From NCBI GenBank assembly GCA_947494145.1, contig CANLTZ010000025.1, positions 1 through 35,162 on the forward strand: DNA of 35,162 nucleotides, given 5' to 3'. The stretch is from an uncultured Jannaschia sp. Its GTDB lineage: Bacteria > Pseudomonadota > Alphaproteobacteria > Rhodobacterales > Rhodobacteraceae. Below, one piece after another: positions 1 through 8,473 of the stretch; the first letter of the stretch is position 1; every line of letters begins with the position of its first letter. Made by a program: the position numbers and the translations under genes. Below the pieces are notes generated by a model, which made no database searches, was not told the DNA's origin, and saw only the letters and a list, made by a program, of their open reading frames with translations.

Positions 1-78
1 TCTACGCAGCTCTGGATAGATCAGACATAGCCGCGTAACTAAGATCAATCAGCCTCCGGCAAACCCGGCGCGGTTCAT
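1..78 (+). mobile_element. 3' end of an IS3-family element (copy a)
   Basis: The first 78 bases hold the last 11 codons of an IS3-type OrfB (ending RSDIAA and a TAA at 36-38) and the right inverted-repeat end, which finishes in GGCGCGGTTCA. The stretch is nearly identical to 10500-10577, where more of the same transposase is preserved. The rest of the element lies off the window or is lost. Orientation is plus, the same as the copy at 10250-10577, so the two form direct repeats around the first effector module. Confidence 0.75.
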
Positions 79-369
79 CTTGCTGGAAAACTACTACCTG
101 CCCGGTGATCTCAGGCGACAGATCGATGCCTTTGTCGCGCATTACAACCACCAGCGCTATCACGAGAGCCTGCAAAACCTCACACCGGCCGATGTCTACT
201 TCGGGCGCGGCCAGACCATTCTGAAACAACGAGAAAGAATCAAACGGAAGACCATCGAAACGCGACGCTTGCTTCACCGCAAATCCGCCGCATAATCAGA
301 CCAACCAGATGAGCCAGACCCTCTCTTAGATCACGCCGCCATCTGTCCCATAAGCGCTGACGTCAGACA
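79..369 (+). pseudogene. IS3-family transposase OrfB, C-terminal fragment with right end
   Basis: An open frame at 80-295 encodes about 71 residues typical of the C-terminus of IS3 OrfB integrases (HYNHQRYHESLQNLTPADVY, then a basic tail ending HRKSAA). The catalytic DDE core is missing. The stop is followed by a conserved end region; 298-369 matches the reverse complement of 9523-9600, including the shared end TGTC...GGGACA. It abuts the terminus of copy a directly, so one element inserted next to or into another. Confidence 0.75.
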
Positions 370-602
370 TGGCGGCCTTTGAAATATGAATGCGTCTACC
401 TGCATGCCTGGGAAACCGGATCAGAGGCGAAGGCAGGCGCCAGAAAGTGGATCGACTTCTACAATCACAAGCGCCCGCATTGCGCCCTTGGCGGCAAACC
501 ACCCGCTGTGATCTATTGGCAGCGAAACGAAACAACCAACCCCGATCAGCAGGTGCAAAGAGTAGCTTAACCTTCGCCGGAAACTGTCCAACAATCGGGG
601 AG
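370..602 (+). pseudogene. Third IS3-family OrfB C-terminal fragment
   Basis: The frame ending at 570 encodes LKYECVYLHAW, then WIDFYNHKRPHCALGGKPPA, the usual C-terminal end of another IS3 subgroup transposase. The coding piece starts abruptly at the junction with the previous element (about 370) and has no start or DDE core. A likely element end (GAAACTGTCCAACAATCGGGGA) lies at about 580-601. With the two fragments before it this makes a nested stack of three dead transposases. Confidence 0.7.
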
Positions 603-723
603 CAGCTCAAGGCTTGACAAACCAGCCAGAGGTTCTTTGGCATGAGACCAATTGTTCCTAGGCGCCATTACAGCGCCGTGTGATCCGCCCTGTCACATCG
701 CGCCAGGCTCTGAACGGGTTTGA

Positions 724-849
724 AGAGCTGGTTCCACTGGGACGCTCACATGGGGCATGCAGGATTTGAGCCAGATAGAGATCGTGGACCGGTCGGAAGA
801 CATGCTGGCCGAGATCGCAAAGGTTGTGCTTAAGTATCAGTACAAGTGA
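724..849 (+). pseudogene. Remnant of a small conserved protein (possibly DUF4261-like)
   Basis: The only coding-like signal between the IS debris and the operon is a short plus frame ending at a TGA at 847-849 (GTLTWGMQDLSQIEIVDRSE, then a helical tail LAEIAKVVLKYQYK). The GM-x-DL-x-x-IEI pattern recalls DUF4261 proteins, but the match is from memory and short. A stop at 721 closes the frame upstream, so it would be a 3' remnant. It may be the tail of an immunity gene from a lost module; that is inference. Confidence 0.3.
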
Positions 850-854
850 TGGCA

Positions 855-871
855 TGGAACCATACGTTCCA
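855..871. promoter_or_regulatory. 17-bp palindrome upstream of effector operon
   Basis: TGGAACCATACGTTCCA has perfect 6-bp arms around a 5-bp spacer, about 80 bp before the first gene of the plus-strand effector operon. The position suits an operator, but no regulator is encoded nearby and the promoter boxes are not clear. It could be chance. Confidence 0.3.
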
Positions 872-951
872 ATAACACGGAGCGATGGGACGCGGTGGGG
901 TATAGGACTTGTCAATGACATCCGAGTGAACGGTAGGGGTAAGGAGCAATT

Positions 952-1695
952 GTGAGTTTTTCGCTAGATCAGGTCATAACGCCAGAGGCCAAAGCGGCTT
1001 TGCGCGAAGAGCGCCGCGTCAAGCATCGCCAAAAGGGCATCGCATTTCTACGCACAGCTTATCCTGTTACGACCGCTGATCTGGACGACGCGCAGCTCGA
1101 CGATTTTGTGAGGCTTGCGCATCGACAGGTGGATCTCGGTCGGCTGAGAAGTGAGCGCAGTGTGCTCAACCATCTGGTGGCGATGATGGTTCTGGGGCCT
1201 GAATTCAACGCTGATCCGGCCCATAGCGCCTTGATACAGCGCCGCATAGCCAAGGGCGACACCATGCCGACCTTAGGAGGCCACGCGCTGCTGACCTATG
1301 CAGATGACTGGGCGGAGTGGTGTCGGGCGGATGCTGCCGATCGCACCGATCTGGCAATTCGCATCGATCAGCAAGCCGCCCGATTGGCACGCGATGCCAC
1401 ATCTCAGGACATCAAACAGGCGGTTTGTCTATGTTTGCCGAAATGGAGTGATATTCTGCGATATCACGACCTGTTTGATGCACGCATCGACATGGATCTC
1501 CGACGGTTCGGCCCTCGGGTCGCGACGGCTGGAGATTTGTGCGCAGCGGTAGTGGCAAGCCTGCATCTTGGTCACCGCTTTGACACAAACCCGATCTATC
1601 GTCGCGCGCTATTAGGCCTGGCGGCTGGTGCAATTGCGCAGTGTCTCCGGGACGTGCCTGCCGCCTACATGCCACAAGAGCCGCGCGATGATTGA
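952..1695 (+). CDS. Unrecognised alpha-helical protein, candidate T6SS effector adaptor
   Basis: This 247-residue protein starts at GTG 952, 5 nt after a clear AAGGAG site (941-946). It has no signal peptide or membrane segment. It is rich in Ala, Leu and Arg and reads as all-helical. A motif LG-x2-F-x2-[DN]P occurs twice, at about residues 81-89 and 206-214. I do not recognise the family. The protein is clearly homologous to the truncated gene at 12474-13195: AALREERR, FNADP and SALIQRRI align with AEREAGRR, VFHDP and GALTQRTL. In both places the gene lies directly upstream of, and overlaps, an effector gene of a different type. That suggests a chaperone or loading-adaptor role, which is inference. 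Its stop overlaps the next start by 8 nt. Confidence 0.8.
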   Translation: MSFSLDQVITPEAKAALREERRVKHRQKGIAFLRTAYPVTTADLDDAQLDDFVRLAHRQVDLGRLRSERSVLNHLVAMMVLGPEFNADPAHSALIQRRIAKGDTMPTLGGHALLTYADDWAEWCRADAADRTDLAIRIDQQAARLARDATSQDIKQAVCLCLPKWSDILRYHDLFDARIDMDLRRFGPRVATAGDLCAAVVASLHLGHRFDTNPIYRRALLGLAAGAIAQCLRDVPAAYMPQEPRDD

Positions 1696-2815
1696 AGAAA
1701 TTGTTCTGGGTCAGACCCTCTACAGTATTGCAAGGGCACATGGGGTGGAGTTGTCGGATCTCTTTGTGAGACCGGCGGAACCCGGAGGCACCGTTTGGAC
1801 AGGCAATGCAGAGGTCACGCTGCGCGCGGGCGATCAGGTGTTCATTGCAAACGGGCCGGGTGTTTTGATCCGAGATCCGTCTGATACGCTATATAGCATC
1901 GCAAGGGATGCGGGGCTGGATCAGTGGCAGGATTTGCAGGTGCTGAGGAACGGGTCGCTGTTTCCTGCGAATGCGATCCCCGGAGGATTGCAGCCGGGCG
2001 ACAGGGCGTTAATCCCGCACACGGCTAATTGTTGCGGGGAGGGCGAGGCAGCGCCAACCCCGACAAGCCAAGCGCAGGCAAATGCCGTCGAGCAGGGGTC
2101 CGCGCAGGATCTGGACCGGGACGTGGCGGAATGTGACGATAAACGCGTCATTGTGATCGACCCTGGCCACGGGGGCACATCGCGGGTCGGCGGCAGCAGC
2201 CCGAACAACGCGACCGCTGTGTCCGGGGTGTTGGAAAAAGATCTCGCGCTGACATTTGCCAACGTTTTGAAGGCGGAGTTGGAAACCCCGGATAGTCAGG
2301 CGGCTGCAGAAGCGAGGGGGTATTGCGATCTGGAGATCGTCATGACCCGAACATCCGATGTGAATGTTGGTATCGCGGCAAGGCGGGCGGTGGCGGCGGA
2401 AAACGGCGCGGATATCTTTGTAAGTCTGCATTTTAACGGCAATGGCTCACCGCAACCCCGAGGGGTGGAGACATATATCCGTACCCCGGGAACAGACGGG
2501 CAGAGCAATGCGACCGCAGACCGGACCCTCGCTAGCTTGGTGAACACGGCTCTGTTCAATGCAATGCAGGAAATTGATCCGGGCGCGAGAAACCGGGGCG
2601 TAAAGAACGATCTGGATGGGCGGGATTTCGGCATCGGCGTTTTGCGGGACGCAGGCACCGGGCTAAGCGGGAACATGTCCCGATCCATTCTGATCGAGAT
2701 TGAGTTCATCACGAACCCGGTTGTGGATGAGACCTATATCAGCGGGCCGAATGCGGACGACAATGTGCAACACATCATGGCCGCCGTGGCGCGCGCCCTT
2801 ATTGCTGGATTGTAG
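1688..2815 (+). CDS. LysM / amidase_3 peptidoglycan hydrolase, candidate T6SS effector
   Basis: Predicted N-acetylmuramoyl-L-alanine amidase of 375 residues. Start ATG 1688 is chosen because it overlaps the previous stop; an ATG 60 nt upstream would bury the start deep in that gene. Two LysM-like segments (GQTLYSIARAHGVELSDLF near residues 8-26, DTLYSIARDAGL near 65) lead into an amidase_3 domain from about 155. Expected zinc and catalytic residues are present: His161 in DPGHGG, Glu183 in GVLEKD, His248 in SLHFN, and Glu337 in IEIEFITN. No signal peptide is seen, although the substrate is periplasmic. With a periplasmic partner encoded next and DUF4123/VasX-type genes following, the simplest reading is a secreted antibacterial effector. 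Delivery by T6SS is inference. Confidence 0.85.
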   Translation: MIEEIVLGQTLYSIARAHGVELSDLFVRPAEPGGTVWTGNAEVTLRAGDQVFIANGPGVLIRDPSDTLYSIARDAGLDQWQDLQVLRNGSLFPANAIPGGLQPGDRALIPHTANCCGEGEAAPTPTSQAQANAVEQGSAQDLDRDVAECDDKRVIVIDPGHGGTSRVGGSSPNNATAVSGVLEKDLALTFANVLKAELETPDSQAAAEARGYCDLEIVMTRTSDVNVGIAARRAVAAENGADIFVSLHFNGNGSPQPRGVETYIRTPGTDGQSNATADRTLASLVNTALFNAMQEIDPGARNRGVKNDLDGRDFGIGVLRDAGTGLSGNMSRSILIEIEFITNPVVDETYISGPNADDNVQHIMAAVARALIAGL

Positions 2816-2817
2816 GG

Positions 2818-3474
2818 ATGTTCGGGATGGTTCGATCTGCCTGTGCGGCCTGTTTGATGTGGATGCCACTGACTGCACAAGCGAATATGCTGGGGTTCGA
2901 GGACGGTGTCCTTGTATTCCCGAACCTTGCAGTAATTGGGATGGACACAGATAAAAATTGGCATTTCGTCGGGGATATCGAGGTATACCCGGATTTGGAA
3001 GTCAGTGACGAGGGCGAGATCCTCGCGCCCATAGGCGTTCAGCCCGAGGTGCAGCGCCGCTGCGTCCACATCACGGCGGGCGGGCAGGGCGTGGCCCTTC
3101 AAGAACGTACACCATGCGATGTTCATGTCTTGCCGAAATGGTTGGACGATACGCCGGGCTGGGAGGTTCAGGAGGCGCAGTTGCGCGATGTGGCAAAGCT
3201 GTTTGCCGATGTGCTGCCGGATGCCTCGGGCAAGGAGCGCCCACGTCTTGTCAAAGGCGGCGACGTTCCACAAACCTGCAAGGTGGCGCTGGACTGGGTG
3301 GCACGGACCAATGCGATGGTGAGTTTGAACATCGACACCGCGCCGGTGGTCTATGATGAGACGGTCGGGCTGCAGTTTGACCTCACTCAAGGCTCCGTGC
3401 TGCTTCAACAGGGTCTTTCTGCGAAAAATGGCGCGCGTCTGACGCATTACCGCATGTCTATGTGCGGGACCTGA
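2818..3474 (+). CDS. Exported protein, candidate immunity to the amidase effector
   Basis: A 218-residue protein starting 2 nt after the amidase stop. The N-terminus is a typical Sec signal (MFGMVRSACAACLMWMPLTAQA, cleavage after AQA or nearby). The mature part is beta-rich and has several Cys (QRRCVHI, TPCDVHV, QTCKVAL, SMCGT) that could form disulfides. I do not recognise the fold. Known immunity proteins to peptidoglycan-amidase effectors (the Tai families) are periplasmic and sit directly downstream of the effector, as here. The immunity role is therefore inferred from position and export signal only. Confidence 0.7.
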   Translation: MFGMVRSACAACLMWMPLTAQANMLGFEDGVLVFPNLAVIGMDTDKNWHFVGDIEVYPDLEVSDEGEILAPIGVQPEVQRRCVHITAGGQGVALQERTPCDVHVLPKWLDDTPGWEVQEAQLRDVAKLFADVLPDASGKERPRLVKGGDVPQTCKVALDWVARTNAMVSLNIDTAPVVYDETVGLQFDLTQGSVLLQQGLSAKNGARLTHYRMSMCGT

Positions 3475-3480
3475 TCCGGG

Positions 3481-4587
3481 ATGCAGATGTGTGCCTCAAC
3501 TCCTCCTTTTCTGGATTCTGCCGCGTTGCCGATGGGTGCCGAACTGGCGGGTGAGCGCGCTTTGGCCCAGCCCTGCATGACCGCGCTTGGTCTGACGGTT
3601 GAGCTGTTGTCGCGACCACGTTCGGCACCGCTGACATACCTGCATGAGGGGCTGACGATCGAGCTATTCCCTGACGCCCAACCGGCGCAGGAGCGCGGCG
3701 TGCCTGACACGCTCTCCGGCCTGATCTGGGGCGTAGAGCAGGACAGGGGGGACAGGCACGTTCTTCACCTGTACGACGGCGCGCAGCTTCCGCAACTGGC
3801 TGGTGGAGATGCGCTTCCGGATCTGCGGGTAGAGTGTCTGTTCGAGGGTGCGGCGGCCGAAGATCTGTCCGATGTCGCACCGTATCTTCTGGAGCTGCCC
3901 CTTGCACATACGCATGCCGCCAATCTATTCGATGATGGCGGCCATATATGGAGCCATTGGCCCAAGGGCGCGGGTGTATTCCTGCGGATTTCGGGCAGGT
4001 TTGACGACGTGCGCAAGAACCTGCGCCGCTTTACCAAGCTGCGCGACGGGACCCGCTGGGTGTTTTTGCGGCTGGCGGAGCCACGCATGCTGTTCGCCAT
4101 TCTGGCTGGTATGTCGCCGGGTTTGCGTGGGCGGTTGTTCGACGGCATTGATGCGATCATCGCTATTGACCCTGAAGAACAGATCGCGTTGCGCGCCACA
4201 TGCACGGATCAACCTGATCCGGGCGCGCCAATTCATGTGGAGCCGCTTATGAAAGACATCCTGAAAGCGGCCGTGCGCGCGCGTTTCGCGGGCGACGCAG
4301 AACGGTTTTGTCGGGAAACATTCATCGACAGACCTGTTCCAGCCGATGCGCGTTGCTTTGCCAGAGAGGCGATCACAACCGCTTACACGCACCAGATACA
4401 TGACAGACAGGCCGTGTTGCTGAGTGTTGCCGCCGCGTGGTGTGGCGGGACGGCCGACTGGATTGGCAGGCAGCCCGATATCGTCGGAAACCGGAGCATC
4501 ACCCAGATTGAACGCGCTCGGAGCTTGCTGCGGCGTGCCCACGGACAGGCAGCGCCAAAGACGGATCGCGAACATGCGCACACATAA
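3481..4587 (+). CDS. DUF4123 T6SS effector adaptor/chaperone
   Basis: A 368-residue protein with a DUF4123 domain at about residues 93-231. Family marks are HVLHLYDGAQLPQ at its start, CLFEGAAAEDLSDVAPYLLE, the hydrophobic GVFLRISG strand, and the RWVFLRLAEPRML segment that corresponds to the usual RFYDPRVL. DUF4123 (Tec/Tap) proteins load cognate effectors onto VgrG spikes and lie just upstream of them. Here the VasX-like effector follows after 30 nt. The C-terminal third (about 250-368) is not conserved and probably gives effector specificity. Start ATG 3481 lies 6 nt after the previous stop; ATG 3487 is a possible alternative. Confidence 0.85.
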   Translation: MQMCASTPPFLDSAALPMGAELAGERALAQPCMTALGLTVELLSRPRSAPLTYLHEGLTIELFPDAQPAQERGVPDTLSGLIWGVEQDRGDRHVLHLYDGAQLPQLAGGDALPDLRVECLFEGAAAEDLSDVAPYLLELPLAHTHAANLFDDGGHIWSHWPKGAGVFLRISGRFDDVRKNLRRFTKLRDGTRWVFLRLAEPRMLFAILAGMSPGLRGRLFDGIDAIIAIDPEEQIALRATCTDQPDPGAPIHVEPLMKDILKAAVRARFAGDAERFCRETFIDRPVPADARCFAREAITTAYTHQIHDRQAVLLSVAAAWCGGTADWIGRQPDIVGNRSITQIERARSLLRRAHGQAAPKTDREHAHT

Positions 4588-4617
4588 TCAGACGCCCGAA
4601 GACATAAGGGGCCGCCC

Positions 4618-7600
4618 ATGAGTGAACTGGTGGATGAAATAATTGCAGATGCCGAAGCGCAGACGGCTCCGGGCACGGATATCGCCGAAGCCGAACGGCC
4701 ATGTGACAGCACGATTACGGCGATCTATCCGGTGCGCTATGGCTATGCCAATCTGTTCGATGATGTGATCGCGCCTTCTGAGCCGCCACCGATTTCGCAG
4801 CTATTGTCAGCCGACAGCATTGCCGCCGGGGATGGCTATGTCGCGCGCCTGTTGCGTCCGGGCTGGATCTACATCCGGGAAGAAGCGGGCGGCTCGGCAA
4901 TGCAGATCTTCCGTTATGACCGGGAAAGCCCGGATGGCACCGAGGTCGTCGAGCGGTTCAGGAAGTACCTGTTCACCAATCGGATCGATGCCTCCGGCGG
5001 GCTTGAGCTGGATCGCTCATCCGGTCGCGATTTCTATCCGTTTGTTTTTGTGAACAAAGGTGTGTCAGAGGTTTCGATCCTTTACACCGAACATGAACTG
5101 GCCGGCGAAATCGTCGACAAGATCAACGGTAATGCGGCCTTTCGCGCACAAACGATGCAGCGCATCAATCTGGTGGCGGGTGGGCGCGATGCGGTGGAAG
5201 CCAGCTCCGAAAACCTGGGCCGACTGGTGGAGGATTACCGCGCCCGCCGTGACCGGGTTCTGAGCGAAGCGGATGGCGTCGCGCTCGACATCATGATGAC
5301 CGAGGGAAGTTTCAGGATTGATCCGGATCTGGTCGCCCAGCAGATCAGCAATACCGAGTGTTATGGCGATACCTCGATGATTGTGGCGCTGAACGACCCT
5401 GTGGGGCGGCAAATCGAGATCGCGCAGACCCACGCCAAGCTGGCGGTTTGGGAACAGGATGTCGCGGCGCTGAACCTATACCCCTACATGATCGGGCAGT
5501 TCGTCGAAGCCGCGCGCACCAGTGCGAACGAGGACATCACCGACGCAGTCACCGACAACATCAATCTGGCGGCGCATCAGGAATACTGGTGCGAGATGGA
5601 CGAGCAATTTCAGAACTTCGCACAGCGGCGCGCAGAAATCGCCGCGCTCTATCGCGCATTCATGTATCCGGGCGCGCATACGGATCGCGTCGGTTCTCTG
5701 GACCAGTACTTCCGGTATTTCTTCGCCTATGACACCCCGACAGAGCCGGAACTGGTCAAGCTGTTGACCGTGGCAGGCCCGATTTTTGACGGGCTGATGG
5801 CGTCCGAGCAGGGTCAGCAGATGCTGGCGGAACTGGCCGATCATGCCCATGGGGCGGAAGCGTACAAGCCGATCTATGAACAGCAGAACGTGCTTGGTGC
5901 CTTCACACGGGGCTTGATTGCGTTGACGACGCAAGCGCAGGCGAACGTGGATTGGGAGGCCAGCACTGCAAGGGCGATGGACCGGGCTATGAACGGGTTG
6001 GGCGCGTTTTGGGGGCGGGCCATCGCAGACAGTCAGTTCGCCGGGCAGATCACGCAACGCGCAGGCTACCGCATGAGTGCCGCGGCGCTACAGAACATCG
6101 TGGATCAGGTGATCCCGAAGGTGCTCGATGTATTCGGACTCGCCATAACGGACGGGACCGTGCGGTACTCTTCCGAAGATATCGGGCGCATGGTGGGACG
6201 CGCTATGCAGATGAACGTGGAACGCGGCGGCTATGCCGGGATCGACTATCTGGAACGCGCCGCTGAGCGGATGGAGAATGGGCAAAAGGTCTTCGATTGG
6301 GGCCGCCGGCAAAGCTCGGGCCGTTTGGCACGGCTGTGGCGCATGGCCGAAGTCGATGTGACCCGCCCCAGTGGTGCCCGCTATGCGTTTTCGGTGGATG
6401 CCGGGACGGGCAAACCGGTCGGCATTATCGTGGATCGGGGATTTGCAGGGCTGTCGGCGTTCTTCAACGTGATGACGATTGCCAGCCTTGCCCATCAGTC
6501 CCAGTTTTCGCGCGCCAACCCCTTGCAACGCGGCAGCATGCTGCATGATGCGCTGACGTTCGGATCTGCGATTTCGGCGCTGACCGTCGATATGATGACC
6601 GTCGGACGCGCCGGGTTCGAGTTGGCCGGTTATGCCAGCACACGGGTGCTGCCAGCCGCAGCCGCAGCGCGACTTGCGCCAGGCATGACCGCCCGTGCTT
6701 CCGGGTTGGCGCGGCTGATTGGAGGCACGCTGGGGACAAGGTTGATCGCAGTGGCGAATTTCGCGATGGCGATCACGTCCACGATGAACGCGATCGGGGA
6801 GTTTCGCCAAGGCAATACAACAGCCGGTGTTGGCCACGCGATGATGGCGCTTGGGGCAGGGGTATTGTTCTTTACGGCGGCGGCCAGTTTGGGCGGTGGA
6901 GCGGCCGTGAGCGGGGCGACGGTCGTTGGCTTGCCGGTTGCGCTGGTGGCGTCGATCCTCGCGCTGATCTGCTTGGGGATCGGCACGGTGCTCGTTTTGC
7001 TGTATTCCAGAAATCCATTCGAGTTGCTGTTGTTCCAATGCTTCTGGGGCAAAAGCCGCAACTACGCATTTTGGAAGGGCGATACGCGGCCGGCGATCCT
7101 CGATCAGATCACGCAGGCCCAATCCATTGCCTTTGGGACAGAGCGTAGCGCCCAGATGCAGATCTCGTTCCGGCTGGAAGTGCAGGAGTTCATGAACATC
7201 TTCGCAATGCCGCAGATGGAACTTGATATCTATGGCGGCAGCACGTCACGGATGCTGTTTGGTAATCTGTTTTCGGACGACCGCAGTTACGACATCATCT
7301 TGCGTCTTCCACAATTTGTCATTGGGCAGTCGGAAATCGTTGCCGGTGTCTATGCCAATGGGGTGCCCGTTCCTGACACGGGACTCGTCAGCCAATCCTA
7401 CGATGCGACACTTACCTCCCGCTTTACCGACGCCGTGAGGACTGCAATTGAAAACGGGAGATATACGCATGCGGATGGTATGATGGTCCTGACATTGCGC
7501 GTTGATTTCGGTCAGCGCGCGAACATCCTGTGGTACTATCTGCCGAAACCTGATGTGATTGTTCCAATGCGAATGCTGACAAACCGGGGCGAGCTTCGCG

Positions 7601-7644
7601 TGTCGGGGATCACCGCCGGGATGAGAAATGAACGACCGATCTGA
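4618..7644 (+). CDS. VasX-like T6SS membrane-targeting effector
   Basis: A 1008-residue protein after a DUF4123 adaptor. The N-terminus carries features of the VasX/BTH_I2691 N-terminal region: AIYPVRYGYAN near residue 37, GYVARLLRPGWIYIREE near 78, and FVFVNKGVSEVSILYTE near 142. A long helical middle follows. Hydrophobic segments occur near 613-626, 660-690, 737-758 (GHAMMALGAGVLFFTAAASL) and 766-796 (a long Val/Leu/Ile stretch). They are followed by FQCFWGKSRNYAFWKGD, a motif also found in the second effector of this window. VasX of Vibrio cholerae permeabilises inner membranes, and a colicin-like action is likely here. The stop overlaps the downstream immunity start by 17 nt. Confidence 0.85.
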   Translation: MSELVDEIIADAEAQTAPGTDIAEAERPCDSTITAIYPVRYGYANLFDDVIAPSEPPPISQLLSADSIAAGDGYVARLLRPGWIYIREEAGGSAMQIFRYDRESPDGTEVVERFRKYLFTNRIDASGGLELDRSSGRDFYPFVFVNKGVSEVSILYTEHELAGEIVDKINGNAAFRAQTMQRINLVAGGRDAVEASSENLGRLVEDYRARRDRVLSEADGVALDIMMTEGSFRIDPDLVAQQISNTECYGDTSMIVALNDPVGRQIEIAQTHAKLAVWEQDVAALNLYPYMIGQFVEAARTSANEDITDAVTDNINLAAHQEYWCEMDEQFQNFAQRRAEIAALYRAFMYPGAHTDRVGSLDQYFRYFFAYDTPTEPELVKLLTVAGPIFDGLMASEQGQQMLAELADHAHGAEAYKPIYEQQNVLGAFTRGLIALTTQAQANVDWEASTARAMDRAMNGLGAFWGRAIADSQFAGQITQRAGYRMSAAALQNIVDQVIPKVLDVFGLAITDGTVRYSSEDIGRMVGRAMQMNVERGGYAGIDYLERAAERMENGQKVFDWGRRQSSGRLARLWRMAEVDVTRPSGARYAFSVDAGTGKPVGIIVDRGFAGLSAFFNVMTIASLAHQSQFSRANPLQRGSMLHDALTFGSAISALTVDMMTVGRAGFELAGYASTRVLPAAAAARLAPGMTARASGLARLIGGTLGTRLIAVANFAMAITSTMNAIGEFRQGNTTAGVGHAMMALGAGVLFFTAAASLGGGAAVSGATVVGLPVALVASILALICLGIGTVLVLLYSRNPFELLLFQCFWGKSRNYAFWKGDTRPAILDQITQAQSIAFGTERSAQMQISFRLEVQEFMNIFAMPQMELDIYGGSTSRMLFGNLFSDDRSYDIILRLPQFVIGQSEIVAGVYANGVPVPDTGLVSQSYDATLTSRFTDAVRTAIENGRYTHADGMMVLTLRVDFGQRANILWYYLPKPDVIVPMRMLTNRGELRVSGITAGMRNERPI

Positions 7645-8473
7645 ACGGGCGTATCTGGCTGCATCGGAAGTGCCGGCACAACCGGGGCCGCCAGGTCCTG
7701 AGATTGCCTCGGTAGACGACACTTGCTTGACGGTTCTGGACACGACCCGCGCGACCCGGTGGTGGCTGACCTTGCCGATGGCAGGCATCATGCTGATTTT
7801 CCCGGTTCTTTTCATTCTGGATCGTGTGTCCGCATGGCATGAAGCGCGCGTCGAATGGGTCGCAATCATGGAGGAGCGGATCAGCGTTCTGGGAGAGAAC
7901 GCAGTTCTCAACCGGCTGGCCGAGGCGGATGGTGGAGGCATTTTCAAATATATCTGGCCCGATCGTGAGCTGACCTTCTTCGAATACCTCCATTATGTTT
8001 GGAGCAGAGCGCCCGGAGGCTGGCAAAATGAGGCATGGATGACTGGCTTTGCCGGGCTGTTTCTTTTGGCGGCGTTGATTGGTCTTTGGATGGGCCTTGG
8101 TGGGCGTCGCTTTCACCGACTGGTGTTCGATCGGGAGCGAAAAGCTGTCTACACTTGGCGCAAGGGGCGCCTGTTGGTGAAGCCATGGGCGGCGAGTCGC
8201 GTTGCATGCCAGACACGAGCCGTGACATGGATGCTGACCGATGTCGATGGGCTGGAGAAACCTGTTCCCGTCTTTCTCGGCGCTAGTGCGTTAAGCCCCG
8301 CCAACACTGAAGATCAGACTCGCCATATCGGGCGCATTCGCGCCTTTATGGATAACGGGCCTTCTGCGATTGAGGATGCTCCCTTCGAAAAGTGTGATCC
8401 GTTCAGCCTGCGCGTAGATCCGGTGCCTGAGGACTTACACCACCGGATAGATGCGGCGCTGCGCGGAATCTAA
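7628..8473 (+). CDS. Two-TM immunity protein to the VasX-like effector (DUF6708-like)
   Basis: A 281-residue inner-membrane protein with hydrophobic helices near residues 45-65 (WWLTLPMAGIMLIFPVLFIL) and 138-157 (MTGFAGLFLLAALIGLWMGL), then a soluble domain starting LVFDRERKAVYTWRKGRLLV. The product of 21090-21995 has the same plan and the same block (VRFDRARGVAYTWSWGRFFI), also next to a VasX-like gene. I recall this layout as the DUF6708 type, with moderate certainty. Membrane-embedded immunity fits a pore-forming toxin, as for TsiV2 and VasX. The start lies inside the effector gene (17-nt overlap), so the two are translationally coupled. Confidence 0.8.
   Translation: MNDRSERAYLAASEVPAQPGPPGPEIASVDDTCLTVLDTTRATRWWLTLPMAGIMLIFPVLFILDRVSAWHEARVEWVAIMEERISVLGENAVLNRLAEADGGGIFKYIWPDRELTFFEYLHYVWSRAPGGWQNEAWMTGFAGLFLLAALIGLWMGLGGRRFHRLVFDRERKAVYTWRKGRLLVKPWAASRVACQTRAVTWMLTDVDGLEKPVPVFLGASALSPANTEDQTRHIGRIRAFMDNGPSAIEDAPFEKCDPFSLRVDPVPEDLHHRIDAALRGI

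Noticed and set aside
2669-2681. Perfect palindrome GGGAACATGTCCC
   Set aside because: It lies within the coding amidase domain and lacks the flanks of the hairpin mini-element; probably chance.
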